DNA of 16,608 nucleotides, taken from Thermoanaerobaculia bacterium. Lineage in GTDB: Bacteria > Acidobacteriota > Thermoanaerobaculia > UBA5066. The notes beneath the pieces were generated by a model, which saw nothing but the letters and a program-made list of their open reading frames with translations, was not told where the DNA came from and did no database searches. Made by a program: the position numbers and the translations under genes. Shown one piece after another: positions 7,105-14,286 of the stretch; position 1 is the stretch's first letter, and the number at the start of each line of letters is the position of its first letter. Location of the stretch: the NCBI GenBank assembly GCA_017999215.1, contig JAGOBQ010000029.1, positions 1-16,608 of the forward strand, written 5' to 3'.

Positions 7105-7134
7105 TCTCCCGGGCGGCGCCTCGCGGCCGGCCGA

Positions 7135-7857
7135 TCAGCCGACGGCGCCGAAGAGCGCTCCCGCTGCAGCGGTGACGCCCATCGCGAGCGCTCCCCAGAA
7201 CGTCACGCGGCCCGCACCGGTCCACATCGGAGCGCCGCCGATCCGGGCGGCCAGCCCGCCGAGCCCGGCGAGGAGGACGAGCGTCGAGGCCGCGACGAGC
7301 GGAACGAGGAGCCGGCCCGGGACGAGGGCGGCGGCGAGGGCGGGAAGGGCGGCGCCGACGGCGAAGCTGGCGGCCGACGAGAGGGCCGCCTGGATCGGCC
7401 GGGCGGCGGTTGATTCGTACATCCCGAGCTCGTCGCGGGCGTGGGCGCCGAGGGCGTCGTGCGCCATGAGCTGCTCGGCGACCCGGTCCGCGAGGTCGCG
7501 GTCGAGCCCGCGGGAAACGTAGATGCTGGCGAGCTCCGCGAGCTCTCCGGGCTCGTCCGTGGCCAGCTCATGGCGCTCCTTCTCGAGGTCGGCCCGCTCG
7601 GTGTCCGCCTGCGAGCTGACGGAGACGTATTCCCCGGCGGCCATCGACATCGCCCCGGCGAGGAGGCCGGCCGCCGCGGAGACGGCGACGGAGCCCGGGG
7701 TGGCTCCGGTCGAGGCGACGCCCACGACGAGGCTCGCGGTGGAGATGAGGCCGTCGTTGGCTCCGAGGACGGACGCCCGAAGCCAGCCGATCCGGTCGGT
7801 CCGGTGGAGCTCTCGGTGGCGCGCGTAGCGGGCGGGAGCGAAGGACGAGGCGTGCAT
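7135..7857 (-). CDS. VIT1/CCC1 family Fe2+/Mn2+ transporter
   Basis: A 240-residue inner-membrane protein of the vacuolar iron transporter family, expected to export or sequester Fe2+/Mn2+. TM1 contains GANDGLISTASLVVGVA (32-48) and TM2 contains AGAMSMAAGEYVSVSSQ (67-83); both are family signatures. A Glu/Asp/His-rich cytoplasmic helical insertion (about 85-148) corresponds to the metal-binding domain between TM2 and TM3. Three more membrane segments (about 156-180, 182-207 and 217-239) give five in all. No ferritin-like domain is fused. The start is ATG 7855-7857; it lacks a Shine-Dalgarno, and TATCGT (7864-7869) ends 6 nt before it. The gene is divergent from the DASS transporter, with only 64 bp between the starts, so the two promoters are back to back. 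Confidence 0.93.
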   Translation of the reverse strand: MHASSFAPARYARHRELHRTDRIGWLRASVLGANDGLISTASLVVGVASTGATPGSVAVSAAAGLLAGAMSMAAGEYVSVSSQADTERADLEKERHELATDEPGELAELASIYVSRGLDRDLADRVAEQLMAHDALGAHARDELGMYESTAARPIQAALSSAASFAVGAALPALAAALVPGRLLVPLVAASTLVLLAGLGGLAARIGGAPMWTGAGRVTFWGALAMGVTAAAGALFGAVG

Positions 7858-7863
7858 GGAAGA

Positions 7864-7869
7864 ACGATA
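7864..7869 (-). promoter_or_regulatory. TANNNT -10-type hexamer, leaderless-type, VIT gene
   Basis: TATCGT on the minus strand, then 6 nt (TCTTCC), then ATG. There is no purine-rich ribosome binding site between. It has the same geometry as the DUF1697 start but is a weaker match to TATAAT (4 of 6). Confidence 0.5.
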
Positions 7870-7904
7870 GCGCCTCTTCGCGAGACACGAGCCGCGGCCG
7901 GGCC

Positions 7905-7910
7905 TAGACT
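7905..7910 (+). promoter_or_regulatory. Possible -10 hexamer of the DASS transporter gene
   Basis: TAGACT on the plus strand lies 11 nt before the GTG start at 7922. Between them is GAGGGG, which can act as a Shine-Dalgarno 5 nt from the start. A transcription start 6-8 nt after the hexamer would remove most of that site, so either the true promoter is further upstream or the leader is very short. Confidence 0.35.
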
Positions 7911-7921
7911 GAGGGGCGGCG

Positions 7922-9430
7922 GTGCAGCCCCACGCTTCCCTTCCCGACACGTCTCCCCCGGAGGGGCGCCTCTCCGAGGCGGAAGAACGCTTCGAGAGGA
8001 TGCGGAGGAGCGTCGGCCTCGTCCTCGGCCCGCTCGCCTTCTTCGTCCTCCTCGCGTTCCCTCCGGCCGCGCTGCCGGTCGCGGCGGCGAAGCTCCTCGC
8101 CGTCGTCGCGTGGGTCCTCGTCTGGTGGATCACCGAGGCGGTGCCGCTCCCCGCGACGGCGATCCTCGGCCCGGCGCTGACCGTCGTCCTCGGGGTGGCG
8201 CCCGCGAAGGAGGCGTTCGCGGCGTTCGGAGACCCGATCATCTTTCTCTTCCTCGGGTCGTTCCTCCTCGCGGGCGCGATGAGCGCCCACGGGCTGGATC
8301 GAAGGATCGCGCGGGCGATCCTGGCGATCCCGGCGGCGAGCTCTTCCCCGCGACGCGTCGTCGTCACGTTCCTCGCCCTTTCGGCGGCGCTCTCGATGTG
8401 GCTCTCGAACTCCGCGACGACGGCGATGCTCTACCCGATCGCGCTCGGGACGCTCGGGACCCTCTCGGAGGGGTCGGGCCGCTCGCCGCTCGCGCGCGCC
8501 CTTCTCCTCGCCTGCGCCTACGGCGCGTCCGTCGGCGGCGTCGGGACGCCCGTCGGCTCGCCGCCGAACCTCGTCTCGATCGGGCAGCTCTCGGCGCTCG
8601 CCGGGATTCGCGTCGGCTTCGTCCCCTGGCTCCTCGTCGCGCTGCCGATACTCCTCGCGATGGTCGCGGCGACGGCCCTCGTCCTGGGCTGGAACGGAGG
8701 AGGTGCGGCGCCGGTGCGCCCCGTCGCGGCAGAGTCCGGAGGAACGCGTCCCTGGACGACGGGGGAGCGGAGCGTGGCCGTGGCCGTCCTCGCCACCGTC
8801 TCCTGCTGGGTCGGACCGGGGCTCCTCGCACTCCTCCTCGGCGCGGAGCACCCGGTCGCGCTCTCTCTCGGACGCGCTCTCCCCGAGGGAGCAGTCGCCG
8901 TGCTCGGAGCGAGCCTCCTCTTCCTCCTGCCGGGGGGCGCCGGCGGCAGCAGGGCGATGAGCTGGGGAGAGGCGACGAAGATCGACTGGGGGACGCTCCT
9001 CCTCTTCGGCGGGGGCCTTTCCCTCGGCGCCGCCATGTTCCGGACGGGGCTCTCCGAGGCGCTCGGGCACGGCCTCGTGGGGGCGACGGGCGTCTCGACG
9101 CTGGCAGGGCTGACGATCGTCTTCTCCGTCTTCTCGATCTTCTTCACCGAGGTGACGTCGAACACCGCCGCCGCGACGATGCTGATTCCCCTCGCGATCG
9201 CGAGCGCGCAGGCGGCCGGCGTCTCGCCGCTCGAGCCGTCGCTCGGATGCGCGCTCGGATGCAGCATGGCGTTCATGCTGCCTGTCGCCACCCCGCCGAA
9301 CGCGATCGTCTACGGCTCGGGGCTGGTTCCGATCACGCAGATGGTCCGGGCCGGCTTCCGGCTCAACCTCCTCGCCTGCGTCGTGATCCCGACCGGCGTC
9401 CTCCTCCTCGTCCCGCTGGTCCTGCGCTGA
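7922..9430 (+). CDS. DASS/SLC13 family sodium:anion (dicarboxylate-type) symporter
   Basis: A 502-residue inner-membrane carrier of the divalent anion:Na+ symporter family, which imports C4-dicarboxylates, citrate or sulfate with sodium. The two inverted-repeat signature motifs are present: WLSNSATTAML (160-170) and EVTSNTAAATMLIP (410-423); in characterised members these SNT-type loops bind sodium and substrate. The C-terminal LPVATPPNAIVYGSG is also typical. The usual number of hydrophobic segments for the family (about 11) is visible. A cytoplasmic, charged N-terminus of about 30 residues precedes TM1. The GTG start has GAGGGG (7911-7916) 5 nt upstream. The gene is divergent from the VIT transporter and followed 45 bp later by the TrmB promoter. 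The first motif has SNS rather than SNT. Substrate is not deducible. Confidence 0.95.
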   Translation: MQPHASLPDTSPPEGRLSEAEERFERMRRSVGLVLGPLAFFVLLAFPPAALPVAAAKLLAVVAWVLVWWITEAVPLPATAILGPALTVVLGVAPAKEAFAAFGDPIIFLFLGSFLLAGAMSAHGLDRRIARAILAIPAASSSPRRVVVTFLALSAALSMWLSNSATTAMLYPIALGTLGTLSEGSGRSPLARALLLACAYGASVGGVGTPVGSPPNLVSIGQLSALAGIRVGFVPWLLVALPILLAMVAATALVLGWNGGGAAPVRPVAAESGGTRPWTTGERSVAVAVLATVSCWVGPGLLALLLGAEHPVALSLGRALPEGAVAVLGASLLFLLPGGAGGSRAMSWGEATKIDWGTLLLFGGGLSLGAAMFRTGLSEALGHGLVGATGVSTLAGLTIVFSVFSIFFTEVTSNTAAATMLIPLAIASAQAAGVSPLEPSLGCALGCSMAFMLPVATPPNAIVYGSGLVPITQMVRAGFRLNLLACVVIPTGVLLLVPLVLR

Positions 9431-9475
9431 CGGCGGGGTCGCGAGGCGGGACGAAGGAACTCGAGCTCCGAGCCC

Positions 9476-9526
9476 TTGACAGGTCGGCCGTATCGCTCCA
9501 AATTATTAGTTGCTGTGGCTACTAAT
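9476..9526 (+). promoter_or_regulatory. Promoter and candidate operator of the trmB-like/protease operon
   Basis: A perfect -35 TTGACA (9476-9481) is followed by an AT-rich patch, unusual here, that holds candidate -10 hexamers AAATTA (9500-9505) or AATTAT (9501-9506), at a long 18-19 bp spacing. A perfect inverted repeat, ATTAGT (9505-9510) and ACTAAT (9521-9526) with a 10-nt spacer, overlaps the -10/start region. This is where an autorepressor would block transcription, so it is a good candidate operator for the TrmB protein encoded just downstream. The elements are read directly; their function is inferred. Confidence 0.6.
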
Positions 9527-10387
9527 GTTGACGAAGACGTCTCCAAATCACTCCAGGAGCTTGGCTTCTCCGAGATAGAGGCTCTCATTTATGCGTTCCT
9601 CGTCCAAGGCGAGGCGGCCACGGGCTACCGGATAAGCCACGCAATAGGGAAGCCGACGGCGAATACCTACAAGGCGATCGCGTCCCTCGTGCAGCAGGGA
9701 GCGGTCCAGGTCGACGAAGGGGAGAACCGCCTGATTCGGGCGGTGCCGCCCGACGAGCTCCTGGCCGGCCTGGAGCGGCGGTCGCGGGAGAAGCGGGAAG
9801 CGGCCCGGGCGGCCCTCGCCCGGCGATCGTCGGCGACGGCCGACGAGAGGGTCTACGCCCTCCGCGCGCGCGACCAGGTCTTCGAACGGGCTCGCGCGAT
9901 GCTCGGGCGGGCCTGCGAGATCGTCCTCGCCGACCTCTTCCCGGGTCCGCTCGACCTCCTCGCCGGCGACCTCGAGGGGGCCGTCTCCCGCGGCGTCCGG
10001 GTGGTCGTGAAGACGTACGGCCGCAGGGACCTGCGCGACGTCGCAGAAGTCGTCGAGCCCGACTCTCGGAGGGCGCTGACGGAGTGGCCGGGCCAGCAGC
10101 TCTCCCTCGTCGTCGACGCGGAGGAGCACCTCCTCGCCCTGTTCGACCCCGCGCTCGAGACCGTTCACCAGGCGGTCTGGAGCCGAAGCACGTTCCTGTC
10201 GTGCCTCCACCACAACCACGTCGCCATGGAGCTCCTTCACACCGCGTGGAAGGGGCGCGACTCGCTCGCCGACTCCGACGCCCTCGTCGGGATCTCCCTC
10301 CTCTCGAGCCGCCCCGCCGGCCTTCGGCGGCTCCAGGAGGCGATCGGACGGGGCGCCGATGCGGCGGAGAACGGAGAAGACGAATGA
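9515..10387 (+). CDS. TrmB family transcriptional regulator
   Basis: A cytoplasmic DNA-binding regulator of about 290 residues. The N-terminal TrmB winged helix-turn-helix (about 12-75) reads ELGFSEIEALIYAFLV, then GYRISHAIGKPTANTYKAIASLVQQGAVQV. A helical linker rich in Arg/Glu/Ala (80-115) follows, then an alpha/beta effector domain (about 125-270) of the type in TrmB-like proteins (EIVLADLFPGPLDLLAGDLEGAVSRGVRVVVKTYG). TrmB proteins sense sugars or other small ligands. The start is uncertain: I choose GTG 9515 because the frame's earlier TTG (9476) is the -35 box itself. The GTG lies inside the palindrome and close to the likely transcription start. The first 50 codons are much less GC-rich than the rest. 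The stop overlaps the next start (ATGA), so the protease is co-transcribed and probably its target. Confidence 0.85.
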   Translation: MATNVDEDVSKSLQELGFSEIEALIYAFLVQGEAATGYRISHAIGKPTANTYKAIASLVQQGAVQVDEGENRLIRAVPPDELLAGLERRSREKREAARAALARRSSATADERVYALRARDQVFERARAMLGRACEIVLADLFPGPLDLLAGDLEGAVSRGVRVVVKTYGRRDLRDVAEVVEPDSRRALTEWPGQQLSLVVDAEEHLLALFDPALETVHQAVWSRSTFLSCLHHNHVAMELLHTAWKGRDSLADSDALVGISLLSSRPAGLRRLQEAIGRGADAAENGEDE

Positions 10388-12261
10388 CCTCCCGCGCACG
10401 ACGACTCTTCGTGACCCCCGCTCTCCTCCTCGCCCCGCTCCTCGGCGCGGGGCGGCTCGCGGCGCGGCCGGAGGCCCCGGCCGCGGAACCCGTCGCGGCG
10501 GACGCCGCGACGCTCGTCGAGAAGCACGTGGCCTGGCTCGGGGGCTGGCCGGCGCTCGACGCGATGAAGGACCTCAGCCTCGACGGGACGATCCGCGTCG
10601 CCGGTCTGTCCGGACGCCTCTCGGTTCGGGCCCGCCGGGACGGTCGCCAGCGAACCGAGGTCGACCTGAAGGTCCTCCGGAGCGTCGAGGTCCTCGCGGG
10701 AAGCGAGGGGTGGGAGCGGAACGCGAGCGGTCAGATCGAGCCGATGGGGCTCGACAAGGTCCGGCTCCAGCGACGCGCACTCGACAGGACGTTCGGTCGG
10801 CACCTGCGCGGGGACGGGGTCGTCACGAGCGTGGCCGGCTCCGAGGCGCGCGGTGGCCGCTCGTGGTCGGTCCTCCGCTTCACGTACCCCGACGGCGACA
10901 CCTGCGACCTCCTGGTCGACCCGGCGACGGGGGAGTCGCGGTACGAGAGAAACGTCCAGGACGGCCGGACGACCTGGACGACCTTCTCGGACGTCCGGGT
11001 CGTGAACGGCGTCCGCATCGCGACCCGACAGGAGATCGAGGGGGAGACCGCCCGCCAGGCGCAGAGCCTGGCGTGGGAAGAGGTCGGCCTGAATCGGGGG
11101 CTCGAGGACGCCCTCTTCGCGCCGCCGGCCCCGGAAGGGTCGCTCGTCCGTCTCCCGGCGGGACGGAGGACGACCGACTGGGTCCCGATCGAGCTCTTCC
11201 GGAAGAGGTACGTCTTCCTCGCGGGCGAGCTGAACGGCGTCCCGACCGACGTCGTCCTCGACTCCGGTGCCGGCATGACCGTCCTGGATCGCGCGCTCGC
11301 CGATAAGCTGAAGCTCCGCCCCGAAGGCGAGATGGAGGCGCGCGGCACCGGCGGGAACGTCGGCGCCGGACTCGTCTCCGGCCTCACGCTGAAGGTGGCC
11401 GGCGTCGAGGTCGGTCCGATCTCTGCGGCGGTGATCGACCTCTCCGACGTGGGGCGGAGGCTCGGTCGGCCGCTTCCCGTCATCCTCGGCAAGGAGCTCT
11501 TCCACGCCCTCGTCGTCGACCTCGACTACCCGCTCTCGCGCCTGCGCCTCCACGACGCGGCGACGTTCCGGTACGAGGGACCCGGCCGGAAGGTCGACCT
11601 CCTCCCGGCCGAGGACGGGCACAAGAGCCTCCGGATCTCGATCGAGGGGGACGAGCCGGTCGTCGTCGGCCTCGACACGGGGCAGGGGGGGGCGCTCTCG
11701 GTCTTCCGCCACTACACCGATGCGCGAAGGCTCCTCGAGGGACGGCCCGTCTCGGAGAGGCGAGGCGGCGGCGTCGGCGGCGCCACGATTTCGAAGCTCG
11801 CGACGCTGCGCTCGGTCTCCGTCGCCGGATACGAGCTGCGGAACGTCCCGGCCTCGTTCCAGACGACCGACGTCGGCGGCGCCTTCGACACGAAGCGCCA
11901 GGAAGGGAACCTGGGCGCGGGGATCCTCGCGCGGTTCCGGGTCCTCTTCGACTACTCGCGTTCCGTCCTCTGGCTCGAGCCGGGACCGGGCCTCGCCGCC
12001 CCCTTCCCGAAGGACAAGACGGGGCTCGACCTCGACTGGGCGGACGGCGCCCTCGTCGTCGAGTTCGTCGCTCCCGGAAGCCCGGCCGCGGCGGCGGGCT
12101 GGAAGACCGGCGAGCGCGTCACGGCGCTCGACGGGGAGCCGGCGGGCCCGGACTCGTGGCGAACGGAGCTCCGCTGGGCCGAGGCCGAGGCGGGGACGAA
12201 GGTGCGCTTCACCCTCGCCGACGGGACGGAGCGGATGCTCGTGCTGGCCGAGTACTACTGA
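10384..12261 (+). CDS. Secreted LolA-like / tandem retropepsin-like aspartyl protease with C-terminal PDZ domain
   Basis: A 625-residue exported protein. The signal peptide covers about residues 1-30 (FVTPALLLAPLLGAGRLAA). Residues about 38-255 resemble the LolA/LolB-like beta domain (WLGGWPALDAMKDLSLDGTIRV, LLVDPATGESRYERNVQDG). Two retropepsin-like lobes follow: VVLDSGAGMTVLD with Asp293 in DSGA, and VVVGLDTGQGGALSVF with Asp431 in DTGQ. Residues about 545-625 form a PDZ domain (FVAPGSPAAAAGWKTGERVTALDG). The two Asp motifs in one chain could build an active site without a dimer. It probably acts in the periplasm or on the cell surface. ATG 10384 overlaps the TrmB stop by 4 nt, implying translational coupling. 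It converges on the carbonic anhydrase gene with 7 bp between stops. Proteolytic activity is inferred from the Asp motifs. Confidence 0.9.
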   Translation: MTSRARRLFVTPALLLAPLLGAGRLAARPEAPAAEPVAADAATLVEKHVAWLGGWPALDAMKDLSLDGTIRVAGLSGRLSVRARRDGRQRTEVDLKVLRSVEVLAGSEGWERNASGQIEPMGLDKVRLQRRALDRTFGRHLRGDGVVTSVAGSEARGGRSWSVLRFTYPDGDTCDLLVDPATGESRYERNVQDGRTTWTTFSDVRVVNGVRIATRQEIEGETARQAQSLAWEEVGLNRGLEDALFAPPAPEGSLVRLPAGRRTTDWVPIELFRKRYVFLAGELNGVPTDVVLDSGAGMTVLDRALADKLKLRPEGEMEARGTGGNVGAGLVSGLTLKVAGVEVGPISAAVIDLSDVGRRLGRPLPVILGKELFHALVVDLDYPLSRLRLHDAATFRYEGPGRKVDLLPAEDGHKSLRISIEGDEPVVVGLDTGQGGALSVFRHYTDARRLLEGRPVSERRGGGVGGATISKLATLRSVSVAGYELRNVPASFQTTDVGGAFDTKRQEGNLGAGILARFRVLFDYSRSVLWLEPGPGLAAPFPKDKTGLDLDWADGALVVEFVAPGSPAAAAGWKTGERVTALDGEPAGPDSWRTELRWAEAEAGTKVRFTLADGTERMLVLAEYY

Positions 12262-12281
12262 GAGGCGCTCAGGGGCCTCTC
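12260..12281. terminator. Hairpin spanning two convergent stop codons
   Basis: GAGAGGC (12260-12266) and GCCTCTC (12275-12281) form a 7-bp stem around 8 nt, covering the last bases of the protease gene and of the carbonic anhydrase gene. It is a candidate shared terminator, with no T-tract. Confidence 0.35.
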
Positions 12282-12949
12282 TCGCCGCCGGGAGGCGCCA
12301 CGCCGGCGGGGCGCTCCGCGACGGCGCGGCCGTAGGCCTCGGCGAGCTCGGCCTCGGTCCGGACCGAGACGCCGAGGTCCCGGAGGAGGCCGTCCTCGAG
12401 CGCGTAGACCCAGCCGTGGAGCGAGAGCTCCTGTCCGCGCGCCCAGGCGTCGCGGACGATCGTCGTGCACGCGACGCTCCGGACCTGCTCGATGACGTTC
12501 AGCTCGCAGAGGCGGTCCCGGACCGCCCTCGCGGAGTCGAGCCTTCCGAGCTGCGCGCCGTGCTTCTCCCGCACGTCGCCGACGTGCCGGAGCCAGTTGT
12601 CGACGAGGCCGTGCCGCTCGTCCTGCAGCGCCGCCAGGACGCCCCCGCAGCCGTAGTGCCCGCAGACGATGACGTGCCGGACGCGGAGGACGTCGACGGC
12701 GAACTGGAGGGCGGACAGGGCGTTCAGGTCGCTCTGGACGACCAGGTTCGCGACGTTCCGGTGGACGAAGAGCTCGCCCGGCTGGAGCCCGACGATCTCG
12801 TTGGCGGGGACGCGGCTGTCGGAGCAGCCGATCCAGAAGTAGGGGGGCGCCTGCTGGCGGCAGAGCCGCGAGAAGAACTCGGGGTCGGCGCGGCGCCGGC
12901 CCTCGGCCCAGGAGCGGTTGTTCTCGAAGAGCTGGGGCAGGTTCTTCAT
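12269..12949 (-). CDS. can: Beta-carbonic anhydrase (Can type)
   Basis: A 226-residue cytoplasmic zinc enzyme interconverting CO2 and bicarbonate. It is colinear with E. coli Can, including LWIGCSDSRVPA-like FWIGCSDSRVPANEIVGLQPGELFVHRNVANLV and VIVCGHYGCGGV. Counting from the chosen start, the Zn ligands are Cys42, His98 and Cys101, with Asp44-Arg46 as the dyad; these are the same numbers as in E. coli Can. This supports ATG 12947-12949 as the start. Another in-frame ATG lies 7 codons upstream at 12970, without a ribosome binding site; GGAGG lies 11 nt before the chosen one. The C-terminal block CELNVIEQV...LHGWVYALEDGLLRDL is also conserved. It is convergent with the protease and about 90 bp downstream of the DinB-like gene. 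Confidence 0.96.
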   Translation of the reverse strand: MKNLPQLFENNRSWAEGRRRADPEFFSRLCRQQAPPYFWIGCSDSRVPANEIVGLQPGELFVHRNVANLVVQSDLNALSALQFAVDVLRVRHVIVCGHYGCGGVLAALQDERHGLVDNWLRHVGDVREKHGAQLGRLDSARAVRDRLCELNVIEQVRSVACTTIVRDAWARGQELSLHGWVYALEDGLLRDLGVSVRTEAELAEAYGRAVAERPAGVAPPGGERGP

Positions 12950-13057
12950 GCGTTCGACGACCTCCGTCATCGGGCCGGTGCGATCGAGGGGCGGATGTCG
13001 AAAGCGACGCTCATCGCGCGGCGGCAGAGCCCCTGCGGGCCTTGCTCGTGCGGCCGG

Positions 13058-13588
13058 TCACGCTTCGACCGGGAGTCCGTAGCGCTCCCGGAGGACGTTC
13101 GCGTGGTGGCGGAGGTGCCCCGCCATGACGAAGGCCCAGGCGCGCGCGGCGTTCGGGTGCCCCCCGACGAGCCCGAGGCGATCCCAGGCGGCGCCGTCGA
13201 GGTGACGGAACATCAGGACGTGGCTCCGCCGGAGGGCGGCGAGCTCGTCGAGGAGCTCGTCCAGGGGGCAGTCGTCGTGTCCGGCGGCGGCCGCGTAGGC
13301 GTCCTCGTCGAAGGTCGGGAGCGTCGCCTTCTCGCCGCGTGCGGTGGCGAGCGCCCGGTAGCCGAACACCCGCTCGGAGTCGACGACGTGCCCGACGACC
13401 TGGGCGACGCTCCACTTCCCCTCGGCGTAGCGCGAGCGCGCCGTCGCCGCCGGGAGGCGGCGCAGGGCCGTCTCGAAGGCCGTCCCCTGCGCCTCGAGGA
13501 CGGCGAGGACGTCGGGCTCGGCGACGAGCGCGATGTAGGGCGCGACGTGGAGACTGTAGGTCCCGGCCACCCGACGAACGCTGCTCAT
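13058..13588 (-). CDS. DinB superfamily protein
   Basis: A 176-residue cytoplasmic four-helix-bundle protein of the DinB/YfiT metal-binding superfamily. Many members are thiol-dependent transferases, and most are uncharacterised. Family features are W59-S-V-A-Q-V-V-G-H-V-V-D-S-E (59-72) with His67, and the C-terminal AGHLRHHANVLRERYGLP with His158 and His162 (HxxxH). Together these give the usual three-histidine metal site. The start ATG 13586-13588 is chosen because the protein-like sequence begins there. The frame continues upstream through the palindromic repeat, but that part reads as repeat and linker. A TAGGAT hexamer (13597-13602) lies 8 nt before the ATG; its AGGA could equally be a ribosome binding site. 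The substrate is unknown. Confidence 0.9.
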   Translation of the reverse strand: MSSVRRVAGTYSLHVAPYIALVAEPDVLAVLEAQGTAFETALRRLPAATARSRYAEGKWSVAQVVGHVVDSERVFGYRALATARGEKATLPTFDEDAYAAAAGHDDCPLDELLDELAALRRSHVLMFRHLDGAAWDRLGLVGGHPNAARAWAFVMAGHLRHHANVLRERYGLPVEA

Positions 13589-13596
13589 GGACCGCG

Positions 13597-13602
13597 ATCC
13601 TA
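13597..13602 (-). promoter_or_regulatory. TANNNT hexamer before the DinB-like start (leaderless -10 or weak RBS)
   Basis: TAGGAT is followed by 8 nt (CGCGGTCC) and ATG 13588. It fits the leaderless pattern seen at other starts in the window, but the AGGA inside it could also be read as a weak Shine-Dalgarno. Confidence 0.35.
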
Positions 13603-13629
13603 AGACGGAAGGGGGACTCGGTGGAGGGC

Positions 13630-13678
13630 CAGGCGTGAAATCGTGTATTGCCCCGGGCAATACACGATTTCACGCCTG
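13630..13678. repeat. Perfect 24-bp-arm extragenic palindrome (REP-like), copy 1
   Basis: The arm at 13630-13653 (AGGCGTGAAATCGTGTATTG plus flanking bases) is the exact reverse complement of 13655-13678, with one base at the centre. It is followed by ACCCC, so the right edge reads CACGCCTGACCCC. It lies between the GPNSNS gene stop and the DinB-like start. The arms are AT-richer than the surrounding DNA. Family resemblance to the GGGGTCAGG-edged palindromes associated with REP-associated tyrosine transposases is from memory. It could also act as a terminator for the GPNSNS gene. Confidence 0.85.
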
Positions 13679-13704
13679 ACCCCGGGGCGCGGCCCCGCCG
13701 GGCG

Positions 13705-14154
13705 TCAGCGGGCCAGCGGCGGGTGATCCCATCCCGGCGTGAGGACGTCCGGCTTCTTCGGCGGGATGCCGAGCACCGTGAGGAGCGTCCGGGCGACCGA
13801 GTTGCTGTTCGGCCCGGTGGCGCGGTAGCCGATCCCCATGAAGTTGATCGTCTGGCAGACGCGGACCATCCTGTCGTAGCTCTCCTTCCGGTAGCCGACG
13901 CCGACCCGGACGGACTTCGCACCCGGGTTGTAGTCGATCGAGCCCGGGACGTAGGGGCCCCAGGTGCACTGGATCGCCCCGAAACCCATCGAGTCCTGGT
14001 CGACGGGGCCGAGCTTCGGGTTGCCCGGCCCTCCGCGGAGGAAGAGCTCCTTGCCGTCCTCCCCCGTCCAGACGATGAAGAGGTGGTGGGCGCCGGCGAG
14101 ATCGGCGACTCCCTGCGGGATGGGCACGGCGCGCACGTCGATCCGGGTCTGCAT
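13705..14154 (-). CDS. Uncharacterised protein with N-terminal His-His and GPNSNS motif (possible permuted papain-like fold)
   Basis: A 149-residue protein without signal peptide or membrane segment. The ATG 14152-14154 has AAGGAG (14163-14168) 8 nt upstream, so I prefer it to the ATG 24 codons earlier. Near the N-terminus is AGAHHLFIVWTGEDGKELFLRGGP (about 20-43); near the C-terminus is INFMGIGYRATGPNSNSVARTLLTVLG. An early His strand and a late Asn/Ser helix start recall permuted papain-like folds (LRAT/NlpC-P60-like, and the GPNSNT motif I recall in DUF3750 proteins). Here the helix has Ser where a catalytic Cys would stand. The only cysteines are in AIQCTW and RVCQTI. The fold is inferred, and enzymatic activity cannot be claimed. 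The gene is bracketed by the two palindromic repeats. Confidence 0.75.
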   Translation of the reverse strand: MQTRIDVRAVPIPQGVADLAGAHHLFIVWTGEDGKELFLRGGPGNPKLGPVDQDSMGFGAIQCTWGPYVPGSIDYNPGAKSVRVGVGYRKESYDRMVRVCQTINFMGIGYRATGPNSNSVARTLLTVLGIPPKKPDVLTPGWDHPPLAR

Positions 14155-14286
14155 GGTTCGTTCTCCTTGGTGCTTGGTGCGCCGTTCATAGCACCCGGGG
14201 GAGGAGGAACAGGTGCTTTGCGTCACCGGTCGCGCGCCGCCGCCGCGCCGAGGTGTCGCGCATCACGCATCGGGGAAGCCGAAATC

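Noticed and set aside
9476..9514. Upstream TTG start for the TrmB gene at 9476
   Set aside because: That TTG is the first part of a perfect TTGACA -35 box, and the added residues are not family-like.
7441..9525. 694-codon open frame overlapping the VIT and DASS genes
   Set aside because: It covers two convincing membrane-protein genes and consists of Arg/Gly/Pro-rich shadow sequence.
10237..11712. 491-codon antisense frame within the protease gene
   Set aside because: No homology-like blocks; it is the complement of the LolA-like and retropepsin coding region.
11720..13603. 627-codon plus-strand frame across the protease end, carbonic anhydrase and DinB-like genes
   Set aside because: It is an alternate frame or antisense to three recognisable genes.
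13589..13660. N-terminal extension of the DinB-like protein into the palindrome
   Set aside because: The extra residues come from the repeat and a Pro/Ser-rich linker; the DinB-like sequence starts at 13588.
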